Positions 9,429-18,431 of a stretch of 64,000 nt of DNA are shown here, piece by piece. The stretch's first letter is position 1; the number at the start of each line of letters is the position of its first letter. The stretch covers positions 3,100,001 to 3,164,000 of the forward strand of contig NZ_CP098478.1 of assembly GCF_023702675.1 (NCBI RefSeq), read 5' to 3'. The translations under genes and the position numbers were made by a program. The notes under the pieces are model-generated. The model did not search any database. It was given only the letters and a program-made list of their open reading frames with translations, and had not been told where the DNA came from. The DNA comes from Acinetobacter sp. C26M. GTDB lineage: Bacteria; Pseudomonadota; Gammaproteobacteria; Pseudomonadales; Moraxellaceae.

Positions 9429-9872
9429 ATGGATGGATTCATTTTTCAGATTGTCCTGTTTCTGATCCTATTTTCAGTCGGTTGGGGTTTTGGTCGTCAT
9501 ATCGAGCAAAAGCACTTACGTGAGCTGGATCAGAAAGAACAGCAATTTTCCCATATCCGTATCGATACCAATCGCTTTGTCGAAACCTCAGCCTATGGGC
9601 AAATGGTGAGCAGCAATGTGGTGATCTCCCATGATTATTTTAAGTATGTACTGGCAACCATTCGAAACTTCTTTGGTGGACGTCTAGTCAGCTATGAAAG
9701 TGTGGTGGAGCGTGCGCGTCGTGAAGCTGTAGTTCGCCTGAAGCAAGAGGCGCATGCCATGGGGGCGAATCATATTATGGGGGTTCGGCTCAGTACTACA
9801 GAATTGGGGATGCAAGGTGGTATGGTTGAAGTCTTTGCCTATGGTACGGCAATCGTAAACGCTCAACATTGA
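9429..9872 (+). CDS. Membrane-anchored YbjQ-family protein
   Basis: A 147-residue protein with one N-terminal transmembrane helix (about residues 5-22), a short charged linker, and a C-terminal YbjQ-like domain (residues about 55-144) that repeats the landmarks of the preceding gene: RNFFGGRLVSYE, RARREAVVRLKQEAHAMGANHIMGV and FAYGTAIV. It is therefore a paralogue of the upstream gene fused to a membrane anchor. The pair may form a hetero-oligomer with one membrane-bound partner; this is inference. A bidirectional terminator follows. Confidence 0.82.
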   Translation: MDGFIFQIVLFLILFSVGWGFGRHIEQKHLRELDQKEQQFSHIRIDTNRFVETSAYGQMVSSNVVISHDYFKYVLATIRNFFGGRLVSYESVVERARREAVVRLKQEAHAMGANHIMGVRLSTTELGMQGGMVEVFAYGTAIVNAQH

Positions 9873-9913
9873 TGACAGTAGCCTATTTGGGAATTACTGT
9901 ACTACCCATAAAA

Positions 9914-9947
9914 TAAAAAATGCCTCAAATCATGAGGCATTTTTTAT
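9914..9947. terminator. Bidirectional intrinsic terminator
   Basis: The stem ATGCCTCA/TGAGGCAT has an A-run on one side and a T-run on the other. It can stop the rightward YbjQ pair and the leftward OFA transporter gene, which converge here. Confidence 0.9.
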
Positions 9948-9963
9948 CGCTTAGATTTTAAAA

Positions 9964-11592
9964 TTAATGAAATAAAACAATCGCCTTTTGTAAGGTAAAC
10001 CAAATCCCTACCAATAAAGGGAGGCCTACCACCAACCAAGCAAGTACCACAGTAATGGTCTTAGATGGTGCATGTGCTACATTATTTTCTATGCTTAGAT
10101 CTTGTGATACTTTCTCATGCGCTAAAGCCTTTTCTGCGGCTAATTCCGCATCTGTCATATATTGATCTTCATCGACAGGTTTGATCAAGAGATTAAGCAC
10201 AAACCCAACTGCCAACATCCCCGCTAAAATATACATGGCAACATCATAAGATTGTGCCTGAGTTACACCGTGCGCCAGTTGATAATCACGAATATTGGTA
10301 ATCAGTAACGTTCCCAATATCCCTGCGACAGACCATGCGGTAAGCAAACGCCCATGAATGGCCCCGACCATTTGCGTACCAAAAATATCTGCCAAATAGG
10401 CTGGTACCGTCGCGAAACCACCGCCATACATCGACAAGATGACACAGAAAGCTAAAACGAATAATGGCAAATTTTCAGCATGTGCCAAGTGTGGAATTGA
10501 GACATATAACAAGAAGCCCAACGCGAGAAAAATAAAGTAGGTGTTTTTACGACCAATAAAGTCCGATGTCGATGCCCAGAAGAAACGCCCAGCAATATTA
10601 AATAAGGACAGTAAACCCGTAAAACCTGCTGCAAAAGTTGCAATCTGCATTTTTTGCTCTGCGTTTAATTCATTAATTCCCACATCTAAACCGATGAGGC
10701 GTCCGCCAAATACCTCCTGTAATAACGGCGAAGCCATCGCTAAAATGCCAATACCAGCAGATACATTTAGACAGAGCACGCCCCAAATTAACCAAAACTG
10801 CTTGGTTTTCCATGCCTTATTTAAATGAACATGACGATTGGTCACAAGACCCGTCGCCTGCGTTACGCTCGGTTGCCAGCCACTCGGTTTCCAATTTGAA
10901 GGCGGAATGCGGTAACCAAATGCACCACCGATCATAAAAATAAAATAAACGACAGCCAGTACCAAAAACGTTTGCCAGACACCAACAGAGGTATCCGTTG
11001 CAAAGAGCTTCATTAACTTATCTGCCAATGGCGCACCAATCATGGCGCCTCCACCAAAGCCCATAATGGCAAGACCTGTTGCTAAACCACGACGGTCTGG
11101 AAACCACTTAATCAGGGTAGATACAGGTGAAATATAGCCAAGCCCAAGCCCGATGCCCCCTATTCCACCTCCCAACCACAATAACCACAACTGATGTGTA
11201 TAAACACCCAGTGCAGATAAGATCAAACCACTCGCCCAACAAAATGCCGCAACCACGCCTGCCTTTCGCGGTCCTGCATGTTCAAGCCAACCACCAAACA
11301 AAAATGCGGATGAACCTAAAAATACAAAAAACAGCGTGTACATAATGCTTAATGTAGACACACTCCAGTCGCAGGATGTAGTGAACAACTGCTCAAGCAG
11401 ACCTATATTTTTACATTCGATCGGGGCATCAATTCCCAATGCTTTGGATAATGGCAACCAGAACACGGAAAAGCCATATGCCATACCAATACTGAGATGA
11501 ATCGCTAACGCGGCAGGAGGCAATAGCCAACGGTTATAACCAGAATGGGCAATCGTGCGTTCCTTGGCCAAAAGTGAAAGTCGTCTTTCCAT
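9964..11592 (-). CDS. OFA-family MFS transporter (oxalate/formate antiporter type)
   Basis: About 542 residues with 12 predicted membrane helices. The N terminus (RWLLPPAALAIHLSIGMAYGFSVFWLPLS) and the motif following helix 2 (GPRKAGV) are typical of the OFA branch of the major facilitator superfamily, which carries oxalate, formate, lactate or related small acids. The substrate cannot be told from sequence. A longer form from ATG 11640 is open, but the ATG at 11592 has a GGAG ribosome site seven bases upstream while 11640 has none, so I prefer 11592. The C-terminal part has a charged loop before a last helix. The gene stands alone, convergent with the YbjQ pair. Confidence 0.85.
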   Translation of the reverse strand: MERRLSLLAKERTIAHSGYNRWLLPPAALAIHLSIGMAYGFSVFWLPLSKALGIDAPIECKNIGLLEQLFTTSCDWSVSTLSIMYTLFFVFLGSSAFLFGGWLEHAGPRKAGVVAAFCWASGLILSALGVYTHQLWLLWLGGGIGGIGLGLGYISPVSTLIKWFPDRRGLATGLAIMGFGGGAMIGAPLADKLMKLFATDTSVGVWQTFLVLAVVYFIFMIGGAFGYRIPPSNWKPSGWQPSVTQATGLVTNRHVHLNKAWKTKQFWLIWGVLCLNVSAGIGILAMASPLLQEVFGGRLIGLDVGINELNAEQKMQIATFAAGFTGLLSLFNIAGRFFWASTSDFIGRKNTYFIFLALGFLLYVSIPHLAHAENLPLFVLAFCVILSMYGGGFATVPAYLADIFGTQMVGAIHGRLLTAWSVAGILGTLLITNIRDYQLAHGVTQAQSYDVAMYILAGMLAVGFVLNLLIKPVDEDQYMTDAELAAEKALAHEKVSQDLSIENNVAHAPSKTITVVLAWLVVGLPLLVGIWFTLQKAIVLFH

Positions 11593-11789
11593 GTACAATC
11601 TCCGTGCCTTCACTGCTAAAGAAAGGTTAGTATTATTCATTTGGATCTAGGCAGCCATTCGCGCTTATGCCAGAGCTTTGTATTATGCTTATTTTTCAGT
11701 GAAGACCAATCAAATGATTGTGCAAAAAATATCTTGTTCTTATCAAGTAGCTTTTTTTAATGAAAAGTAAATAACAGGTTTAATGATTT

Positions 11790-11823
11790 TTAAAAATATC
11801 CTGTGACATGCACAGGATATTTG
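11790..11823 (-). terminator. Intrinsic terminator of the PP-loop ATPase/SDR operon
   Basis: A perfect 12-bp stem (AAATATCCTGTG and its complement, 11794-11822) with a five-base loop lies three bases after the stop of the leftward gene. On the minus strand it runs into a T-rich stretch. Confidence 0.85.
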
Positions 11824-11825
11824 CC

Positions 11826-12533
11826 CTACTCTGCAAAAATTGCTTGCCAATAGTGATAGGTTTTCTCTTCCCCATCTTCTAACTTAAACTCATATGACAT
11901 CTGACGAATTTCAGCAATTTCAAATTCAACAGCATGTTTAAATAAACCACCTGCATAAGCAAAAGTATGGTATTCGCCATTTTCACCACAAACATCAACA
12001 TCACTAGGCATCCGCTCTAGCAAAGCTGCATCGATATCCTGTCCAATAAACGACTCATCCAATTTGCTGGCATCAGTCACAATGATTTTGGTTTTAATGC
12101 CTGAATCCAAGAAATCCTGCATCACTTCAAGCGAGTTGAGATTCCATATTGGCTCAACTACTTCGATGCCTAAAGGATGCAAACGATCTTCACGATATTT
12201 ACGCACATCACTGAGGTAGATATCACCAAAGATAAAGTGCTCAACGCCCTGTGCCTTAAAATGATTGGCTGCATCGAGCATACGTTGCTCATAGACAGGC
12301 AGATTTTTCGGCAGGAATACAGGATAGAGTGGAATACCAATACTTTCAGCCTGCTTTTCAAGCAATGTATGCGGAATGGCATGCATGGACGACAAGGCTG
12401 TTTCTTCATTGACCGTAGTTAATAAAGCAACCACCTCAAACTCATTTTGCTGTAAGACCTTATACAAGGCCAAAGAAGAGTCTTTACCACCGCTCCAATT
12501 AAAAACGGCTTTCTTACGCTTATTCACACTCAT
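11826..12533 (-). CDS. PP-loop ATPase of the diphthine-ammonia ligase-like (Dph6) family
   Basis: A 235-residue adenine-nucleotide alpha-hydrolase-type protein. The N-terminal PP-loop, VFNWSGGKDSSLAL, binds ATP and is characteristic of N-type ATP pyrophosphatases. The rest (HFIFGDIYLSDVRKYRED, GENGEYHTFAYAGGLF) matches the bacterial relatives of eukaryotic Dph6, which amidates diphthine. Bacteria lack diphthamide, so the substrate here is unknown. The ATG start overlaps the stop of the upstream SDR gene by four bases, so translation is likely coupled and the two products probably act together. Confidence 0.85.
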   Translation of the reverse strand: MSVNKRKKAVFNWSGGKDSSLALYKVLQQNEFEVVALLTTVNEETALSSMHAIPHTLLEKQAESIGIPLYPVFLPKNLPVYEQRMLDAANHFKAQGVEHFIFGDIYLSDVRKYREDRLHPLGIEVVEPIWNLNSLEVMQDFLDSGIKTKIIVTDASKLDESFIGQDIDAALLERMPSDVDVCGENGEYHTFAYAGGLFKHAVEFEIAEIRQMSYEFKLEDGEEKTYHYWQAIFAE

Positions 12534-13336
12534 TTCACTTTCATTTTGCGAATCATCTTATACAACAAGTTGGGTGACAATCGAGAGACCAGCACACCCA
12601 ATTGTTCTTTTTTCCCACCAACTACAATATATTGCTCGCCTGCCATCAAGGATTCCACCACACGCTCCGCAAATACATCGGCATCTAAACCATTTTCAAT
12701 GGCTTCATCCTGATGGCCTTGAGGCTTACCTTCACCATTTAAGGCATTAAAAGAGACATTGGTTTTGACAAAGCCTGGGAAGACCACCGAAACTTCAACA
12801 CCCTCTGGTGCAACTTCAGCACGTAAACTGTTGGCCCACATATGAATCGCCGCCTTAGCCGCAGAATACGTGGCACGATATTGGGTTCCCAATAAGCCAG
12901 CCACACTCGAAACAAACACCACCCGACCTGATTTTTGTTTTAACAATGTTGGCAATACTGTTTTGGTAAAAAAGACCTGTGAAAAATAATCGACTTCCAT
13001 GATGGCACGTTCAGTGTGCATGGTCGTATCTTGAATCAAGGCACGTTGACTCAAACCTGCATTATTGATCAGCCAGTCAATACGCCCTTTACTTGCCAAA
13101 ACTTGTTCATGGGCATGACGGACTTGGGCTTCATCGGTAATATCCGCAGCAATCGAAAGATGCTGTTCGGGCTTGAGTAATCCAACTCGTACTGCTTCTA
13201 ATTCATCATAACGACGTGACGTCAACACCACTTGTGCGCCTTGCAATGCACATTCACGAGCTAAAGCTTTACCTAAGCCAGATGATGCGCCCGTAATCCA
13301 GACCACTTTATTTTCAAGAGTTTTGAGTTTTGCCAT
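12530..13336 (-). CDS. Short-chain dehydrogenase/reductase (SDR)
   Basis: A 268-residue classical SDR. It shows the NAD(P)-binding TGASSGLG, the NNAG structural motif, the catalytic Ser in SSVAGLLG and the YSAAK active site. The Arg residues after beta-2 (LTSRR) suggest a preference for NADP, by family knowledge. The substrate is not evident; the C-terminal region resembles the DHRS7-like/YqjQ-type reductases. It is cotranscribed with the overlapping PP-loop ATPase gene. Confidence 0.85.
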   Translation of the reverse strand: MAKLKTLENKVVWITGASSGLGKALARECALQGAQVVLTSRRYDELEAVRVGLLKPEQHLSIAADITDEAQVRHAHEQVLASKGRIDWLINNAGLSQRALIQDTTMHTERAIMEVDYFSQVFFTKTVLPTLLKQKSGRVVFVSSVAGLLGTQYRATYSAAKAAIHMWANSLRAEVAPEGVEVSVVFPGFVKTNVSFNALNGEGKPQGHQDEAIENGLDADVFAERVVESLMAGEQYIVVGGKKEQLGVLVSRLSPNLLYKMIRKMKVK

Positions 13337-13349
13337 TTTTATGTTCTGC

Positions 13350-14012
13350 CTATGCTTGATGACGCATAAATTTCAGGAAGTAATCTACATATGTTGCCGC
13401 TACTTGCTGATCAATTTGCGTGCCTAATTTTTCCAAACGTTTATAACCCAAATGTGTGGTCATATTAATCACCCCATTAAGAGTTTTATCGACCACAAAA
13501 TTGAACTTGAGACATTTCTTTGGTTCACGAATCAAATGGGTGACACCAGCATCAATCACTTCGGTAAGAAGTTTAAGTGCATTTGAAACTTCTCGATGAT
13601 CTCCTCCTGCCAACTTTTGGCTAGAAGCGATGACCTTTTGAGCCAAATGCTGCTCAACAGGATAAGTCATATATACCTGTTCATCTTCAAGTTGCAGGGT
13701 TTTAGAGAGATATTCCACCAAAGGGATTAAGCGGTCATTGCCAAAAAATGAAATCGACCATGGCATATATTTGCGAATTGCTTCCAAAATTTGCTGAATC
13801 ACTTTTTCAGATTCACCCGTTTGTGAATACTGCTGATTTTCTTGTAACAGCACCATAAAAACTTGTTCAATCACTTCACAAGCCATTTCAGACAATACAC
13901 TGCCCAAAGCATTGGCCTGACTTTCTTTACTTCCTTGCAATAATTGCGTCCGAATATGTGCAAAACGTGCATAAGTATCCGCATGAATATTTAAAAAAAC
14001 GGCGGTGTTCAT
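13350..14012 (-). CDS. Conserved hypothetical protein, paralogue of the next gene
   Basis: About 220 residues, soluble, no signal peptide. I do not recognise the family. It aligns without gaps at the N terminus with the gene at 14126-14806; shared landmarks are SEMAC/SEIAC, EKVIQQI, KYMPWSI, SFFGN/ALFGN and LIREPKKCL followed by VDKTLNGVINMT and YKRLEK. The conserved basic IREPKKCL block and the C-terminal helix suggest an interaction surface, but I assign no function. A longer frame to 14171 is open, but ATG 14012 matches the paralogue's start and has AGGG eight bases upstream. A terminator separates the two genes, so each may have its own promoter. Confidence 0.75.
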   Translation of the reverse strand: MNTAVFLNIHADTYARFAHIRTQLLQGSKESQANALGSVLSEMACEVIEQVFMVLLQENQQYSQTGESEKVIQQILEAIRKYMPWSISFFGNDRLIPLVEYLSKTLQLEDEQVYMTYPVEQHLAQKVIASSQKLAGGDHREVSNALKLLTEVIDAGVTHLIREPKKCLKFNFVVDKTLNGVINMTTHLGYKRLEKLGTQIDQQVAATYVDYFLKFMRHQA

Positions 14013-14040
14013 TCTCATAACCCTAATTGTAAGATTCCAT

Positions 14041-14067
14041 AAAAAAAGAGCTTGTTTAACAAGCCCT
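14041..14067 (-). terminator. Intrinsic terminator between the two paralogues
   Basis: On the minus strand, GGGCTTGTT and AACAAGCTC form a hairpin followed by seven T. It lies between the leftward genes at 14126-14806 and 13350-14012. Confidence 0.85.
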
Positions 14068-14125
14068 TTAATCAGATCAATTTTTCTATGATTTTTGGCG
14101 TTGTACACGCCGAATTTAGCACACT

Positions 14126-14806
14126 CTATTCTGTATCGACATGCATAAATGCTAAAAAATGGTTGACGCAATCCGTTGCGGCATTGGCATCAACCTGATT
14201 GCCCATTTTCTCTAAACGCTTATAACTTAAATGTGCAGTCATATTGATCACCCCATTTAAGGTTTTATCGACCACGGTATTAAAGTTGAGACATTTTTTC
14301 GGTTCACGAATCAAGCTGGTCACGCCCAAATCCACAATCTGAATCAAGGTTTGAAATACATCAACCATGTCACTGATTTCATTATTCTTCAGTTGTGTGA
14401 TCAATGTATGTGCCTGCTGCACCAACTGACGATCAATCGGATAAGACACATAAACCTGTTCATCGTGATACTTAATCATATTGGAAAAATAATTTGCAAA
14501 AGGACAGAGACGCTCATTACCAAATAAGGCAATCGACCACGGCATATATTTACGTACCGCGCCAATAATCTGTTGAATTACTTTTTCTGATTCAGCCGTA
14601 TATTTCTGCGTTAACTGCGTCGGTTGGCGATTTTGAATCAAGAGTACTGAAAACACTTGCTCGACAATATCACAGGCAATTTCGGATAACACCTCACCCA
14701 AGATACGTGATTGACTCTCATGCGTACCAGCATTGAGCTGCTGGCGGATCGTTTCAAATTGTCCATGTGTGACGTCATTAATTTTCAATAGGATTGAATA
14801 ACTCAT
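14126..14806 (-). CDS. Conserved hypothetical protein, paralogue of the preceding gene
   Basis: About 226 residues, predicted soluble and mostly helical. It shares long identical blocks with the 13350-14012 product, including KYMPWSI, LIREPKKCLNFN, VDKTLNGVINMT and LSYKRLEKMG, so the pair arose by tandem duplication. The family is unknown to me. ATG 14806 is chosen because an AAGGGA ribosome site precedes it by eight bases; the frame is open to 14836. A CRP/Vfr-like site lies 70 bases upstream (14876-14891), a possible point of control. Confidence 0.75.
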   Translation of the reverse strand: MSYSILLKINDVTHGQFETIRQQLNAGTHESQSRILGEVLSEIACDIVEQVFSVLLIQNRQPTQLTQKYTAESEKVIQQIIGAVRKYMPWSIALFGNERLCPFANYFSNMIKYHDEQVYVSYPIDRQLVQQAHTLITQLKNNEISDMVDVFQTLIQIVDLGVTSLIREPKKCLNFNTVVDKTLNGVINMTAHLSYKRLEKMGNQVDANAATDCVNHFLAFMHVDTE

Positions 14807-14875
14807 GAGAAGCATCCCTTTTTTAGTTTTTCGCATTCTTATATTGTTGTTTTGAGCATCAATATTTTTAAGTTA

Positions 14876-14891
14876 TGTGATGCATTACACA
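14876..14891. promoter_or_regulatory. CRP/Vfr-like site
   Basis: TGTGA-N6-ACACA differs at one base from the CRP/Vfr consensus TGTGA-N6-TCACA and is centred on the palindrome ATGCAT. It lies between the leftward paralogue gene (start 14806) and valS. The rest of the 370-base gap holds the valS promoter and AT-rich sequence; I see no gene in it. Confidence 0.4.
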
Positions 14892-15112
14892 AATCTAACC
14901 CTATTTGTATAAAAATCCAACGCCTTTCATCGGCTTTTTCAGAAAAAAATGAAGTCTATAAAGCATTTATCTTGATTGAGCTGTCGATCATCAGTCATAA
15001 AAGCCACATTATGAAGATGTACTAAACATCTGCTCTATAAAAGCTCAAAAAACAGCAATTCAGACATTATTTAAGCAGCTTTTCGCATTAACACTTGGCA
15101 TGGCTGAAATGC

Positions 15113-15141
15113 CTACAGAAGCGAGGATTTTTTGCTACAAT
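15113..15141 (+). promoter_or_regulatory. Probable valS promoter (extended -10)
   Basis: TACAAT at 15136-15141 is preceded by TGC, giving an extended -10 element. The position 17 bases upstream (CTACAG, 15113-15118) is a poor -35. The predicted start near 15148 gives a 5' leader of about 30 bases before valS. Confidence 0.55.
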
Positions 15142-15178
15142 AGATCTAATTTTTTATTCAATTTTAATCTTCTGTACT

Positions 15179-18079
15179 ATGACTGACGCTCAATCTGCTC
15201 AAAATATTGCAACCACTTACGATCCAACCGAGATCGAAAAGAAATGGTATCAAATCTGGGAACAACAAGGTTATTTCAAACCATCAGGTCAAGGTGAATC
15301 GTTCTGTATCATGATTCCACCACCGAACGTCACTGGTAGCTTGCACATGGGGCATGGCTTTAACAATGCCATCATGGATGCACTGACCCGTTACAACCGT
15401 ATGATGGGTAAAAATACCTTATGGCAACCAGGAACTGACCATGCGGGGATTGCAACGCAGATGGTGGTCGAGCGTCAACTGGGTGCGCAAGGCGTTAGCC
15501 GTCATGACTTAGGTCGTGAAAAGTTCATCGAAAAAATCTGGGAATGGAAAGAGCAATCAGGCGATACCATCACCCGTCAGATCCGTCGTTTAGGTTCTTC
15601 AGTGGACTGGTCGCGCGAACGCTTCACTATGGATGAAGGTTTGTCCAATGCAGTAAAAGAAGTGTTCGTAAAACTGCATGAAGATGGCTTAATCTATCGC
15701 GGTAAACGTCTGGTTAACTGGGACCCGAAACTACAAACAGCACTTTCAGACTTAGAAGTTGAATCGGATAAGGAAGAAGCAGGCTCATTGTGGCACTTCA
15801 AATATTTCTTTGAAGATAAAAACCTACGTACCCATGATGGTAAAGACCACATCGTTGTCGCTACGACTCGTCCTGAAACCTTGTTAGGTGATACCGCGGT
15901 TGCTGTGGCACTTGATGATGAACGCTATACGCATCTTGTGGGTCAGAACATTATCCTGCCAATTACAGGTCGTGCTGTTCCAATTGTTAAAGATGAATAT
16001 GTAGATAAAGAATTCGGTACAGGCTGTGTGAAAATCACCCCTGCACATGACTTTAACGACTATGAAGTCGGTAAGCGTTGTGAATTACCAATCATCAATA
16101 TCTTCAATAAAAATGCAGAAATATTGGCTGAGTTTGAATACATCGCCAAAGCAGGCGAGCAAATTTCTAAAACTATCCCTGCGCCTTCGGACTATATTGG
16201 TTTAGAGCGTTTTGCAGCGCGTAAAAAACTGGTTGAACAAGCTGAAGCTGAAGGCTGGTTAGATCAAATTCAACCTTATACACTGAAACCACCACGCGGT
16301 GACCGTTCAGGCGTGATCGTTGAACCATTATTGACAGATCAATGGTATGTAAAAATTGCACCATTGGCGCAACCTGCAATTGAAGCGGTTCAAGACGGTC
16401 GTATCAAGTTTGTTCCTGAACAGTACAGCAACATGTACATGGCGTGGATGAACAACATCCAAGACTGGTGTATCTCTCGTCAACTTTGGTGGGGTCACCG
16501 TATCCCAGCTTGGTACGATGCTGAAGGCAATATCTATGTGGGTCGTGACGAAGCTGAAGTCCGTGCCAAAAACAACATCCCTGCTGATGTTGTGTTAAAC
16601 CAAGATGAAGACGTACTGGATACATGGTTCTCTTCTGCGCTGTGGACCTTCTCAACTTTAGGTTGGACTGGCGATACCAAGAAAGATGCGGAAAACTATT
16701 TCCTCAATACCTTCCACCCAACTGATGTATTGGTGACTGGTTTTGACATCATCTTCTTCTGGGTTGCTCGTATGATCATGTTTACGATGCACTTCATGAA
16801 GAATGAAGATGGTACGCCACAAGTACCGTTTAAAACGGTCTATGTTCACGGTCTGGTTCGTGATGGCGAAGGTCAAAAAATGTCGAAGTCTAAGGGCAAC
16901 GTGCTTGACCCATTAGATTTAATTGATGGCGTAGACCTTGAGACCTTAGTACAAAAACGTACGACGGGTCTGATGAACCCGAAACAAGCAGCAAAGATTG
17001 AAAAATCAACTCGTAAAGAATTCCCAGAAGGCATTCAAGCTTACGGTACTGATGCTGTTCGTTTTACGTTCTGTGCACTAGCGAATACCGGTCGTGACAT
17101 TAAGTTCGATATGAAACGTGTTGAAGGCTACCGTAATTTTGCCAACAAGATCTGGAACGCAACCCGTTTCGTATTGATGAATGTTGAAGGTCAAACCGTT
17201 GCTCAAGAAGCGCGTCCTGAGCTGTGGGAACTTCCAGAAAAATGGATCATGAGCCGTCTGCAAAAAGCAGAAGCTGCGGTACATCAAGCATTCGCTACGT
17301 ATCGTTTAGACCTTGCTGCGCAAGCGATCTATGACTTTATCTGGAATGAATACTGTGACTGGTATGTTGAGTTAACCAAACCAGTTCTGAACGATGCCAA
17401 TGTATCAGAAGAGCGTAAAGCGGAAGTTCGTCGCGTATTACTTGCAGTGATGGAAGCATCTTTACGTTTGGCGCATCCTTTGATGCCGTATTTGACTGAA
17501 GAAATCTGGCAAACCCTTGCACCAATGTTAGGCAAAGGTGGTGCTACGATTATGACTGCGCAATACCCTGTTCCTGATCAAGCGAAAGTGAATGATCAAG
17601 CTGAAGCAGACATGCAGTGGTTACAAGGTTTGATTGGTGCGGTACGTAACATCCGTGGTGAAATGGGCCTAGGTAATGCGCGTTTATTACCTGTATTACT
17701 CAAGAACATTTCTGATGCTGAGCGTGAGCAAATCATCCGTATCGAAGCTTTATTCAAAGCACTCGCTAAAGTTGAAAGCATCGAGTTCTTAAGCAATGAG
17801 CAAGAACCACCGTTGTCTTGCTCTAGCGTTGTTAGCCATGCATCGGTATTTGTACCAATGAAAGGTTTGATTGATCCTAAAGCTGAATTGGGTCGTTTGC
17901 AGAAGGACTTGGATAAAGTTCAAAAGCAACATGATCAAATTGCCAATAAACTTTCGAATGAAGGTTTTGTTGCTAAAGCACCTGCAGCAGTTGTTGAAGG
18001 TGAAAAAGTAAAATTGGCTGAGTTTGCTGATCAGTTAGTGAAAATTAAGCAAAGTATGGAGCAGATTGCTGCGCTTTAA
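15179..18079 (+). CDS. valS: Valine--tRNA ligase
   Basis: A 966-residue class I aminoacyl-tRNA synthetase that charges tRNA-Val in the cytosol. It carries the ATP-binding HIGH-type signature [14 protein letters not shown] (HMGH at residues 56-59) and the KMSKS loop (residues 567-571). Between them lies the editing CP1 domain. The C-terminal tail from about residue 890 is a Lys/Gln-rich coiled coil that binds tRNA. The frame is open to 15095, but ATG 15179 (MTDAQSAQN) gives the normal N terminus and follows the extended -10 promoter. There is little Shine-Dalgarno complementarity, so the start is chosen mainly by homology. Confidence 0.97.
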   Translation: MTDAQSAQNIATTYDPTEIEKKWYQIWEQQGYFKPSGQGESFCIMIPPPNVTGSLHMGHGFNNAIMDALTRYNRMMGKNTLWQPGTDHAGIATQMVVERQLGAQGVSRHDLGREKFIEKIWEWKEQSGDTITRQIRRLGSSVDWSRERFTMDEGLSNAVKEVFVKLHEDGLIYRGKRLVNWDPKLQTALSDLEVESDKEEAGSLWHFKYFFEDKNLRTHDGKDHIVVATTRPETLLGDTAVAVALDDERYTHLVGQNIILPITGRAVPIVKDEYVDKEFGTGCVKITPAHDFNDYEVGKRCELPIINIFNKNAEILAEFEYIAKAGEQISKTIPAPSDYIGLERFAARKKLVEQAEAEGWLDQIQPYTLKPPRGDRSGVIVEPLLTDQWYVKIAPLAQPAIEAVQDGRIKFVPEQYSNMYMAWMNNIQDWCISRQLWWGHRIPAWYDAEGNIYVGRDEAEVRAKNNIPADVVLNQDEDVLDTWFSSALWTFSTLGWTGDTKKDAENYFLNTFHPTDVLVTGFDIIFFWVARMIMFTMHFMKNEDGTPQVPFKTVYVHGLVRDGEGQKMSKSKGNVLDPLDLIDGVDLETLVQKRTTGLMNPKQAAKIEKSTRKEFPEGIQAYGTDAVRFTFCALANTGRDIKFDMKRVEGYRNFANKIWNATRFVLMNVEGQTVAQEARPELWELPEKWIMSRLQKAEAAVHQAFATYRLDLAAQAIYDFIWNEYCDWYVELTKPVLNDANVSEERKAEVRRVLLAVMEASLRLAHPLMPYLTEEIWQTLAPMLGKGGATIMTAQYPVPDQAKVNDQAEADMQWLQGLIGAVRNIRGEMGLGNARLLPVLLKNISDAEREQIIRIEALFKALAKVESIEFLSNEQEPPLSCSSVVSHASVFVPMKGLIDPKAELGRLQKDLDKVQKQHDQIANKLSNEGFVAKAPAAVVEGEKVKLAEFADQLVKIKQSMEQIAAL

Positions 18080-18098
18080 GGTAGTCTGATAGACAATA

Positions 18099-18132
18099 GC
18101 GCGTTACTTTGAATAGAGTAACGTGTTTTTTG
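18099..18132 (+). terminator. Intrinsic terminator of valS
   Basis: CGTTACT/AGTAACG stem (18102-18123) with an eight-base loop, extended by a G-T pair and a C-G pair, followed by a run of T. It lies about 20 bases after the valS stop. Confidence 0.88.
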
Positions 18133-18225
18133 TTTAAAAAATCCCTGCTACTAATATCAATAAGCCCCTTGATTTTTTAGCACGATCAGCACAAGTATAT
18201 TTAGCAATTTGTAGAGAAGGCAAAT

Positions 18226-18360
18226 AATGCATACTTTTTCTTGCGGTCAAATTATCAATACGTATGCACTGGTTCTGTTACATTCCAAGGCCCTGTAAAT
18301 AAAGTTATCCAAGATAATGTCACTGATTTAATTAAAATTATCAATACACCAATCTTGTAA
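18226..18360 (+). pseudogene. Possible gene remnant between valS and the HEPN gene
   Basis: From ATG 18226 a short frame reads MHTFSCGQIINTYAL and then stops after 23 codons. In another frame, near 18266-18360, an uninterrupted stretch reads TGSVTFQGPVNKVIQDN and continues to a TAA at 18358. The two halves look like one coding sequence with a frameshift, but I cannot name the parent protein and chance is possible. The rest of the roughly 300-base gap holds only the valS terminator and a hairpin at 18378. Confidence 0.2.
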
Positions 18361-18377
18361 AATGAATATAAAGTTAA

Positions 18378-18405
18378 CGTAGGCTTGGGCTCGCCTAAGC
18401 CTACG
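18378..18405. repeat. REP-like hairpin with GTAG ends
   Basis: The arms CGTAGGCTT and AAGCCTACG are perfect complements. The inner GGGC/GCC bases extend the stem nearly to a two-base loop. GTAG at the foot of an imperfect palindrome is the hallmark of REP sequences that are mobilised by REP-associated tyrosine transposases (RAYTs). A broken RAYT lies 1.3 kb away at 19.6-19.9 kb. It could also serve as a transcription-end hairpin for the leftward HEPN gene, though no T-run follows. Confidence 0.5.
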
Positions 18406-18431
18406 TCCCTGTGAGCCATTTTAAAATACTT

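Noticed and set aside
12376..12750. 124-codon open frame on the plus strand
   Set aside because: Antisense to the overlapping PP-loop ATPase and SDR genes; no recognisable protein features.
14013..14171. Long N-terminal extension of the hypothetical protein at 13350
   Set aside because: It runs through the terminator hairpin at 14041-14067 and does not match the paralogue, which begins at the equivalent of ATG 14012.
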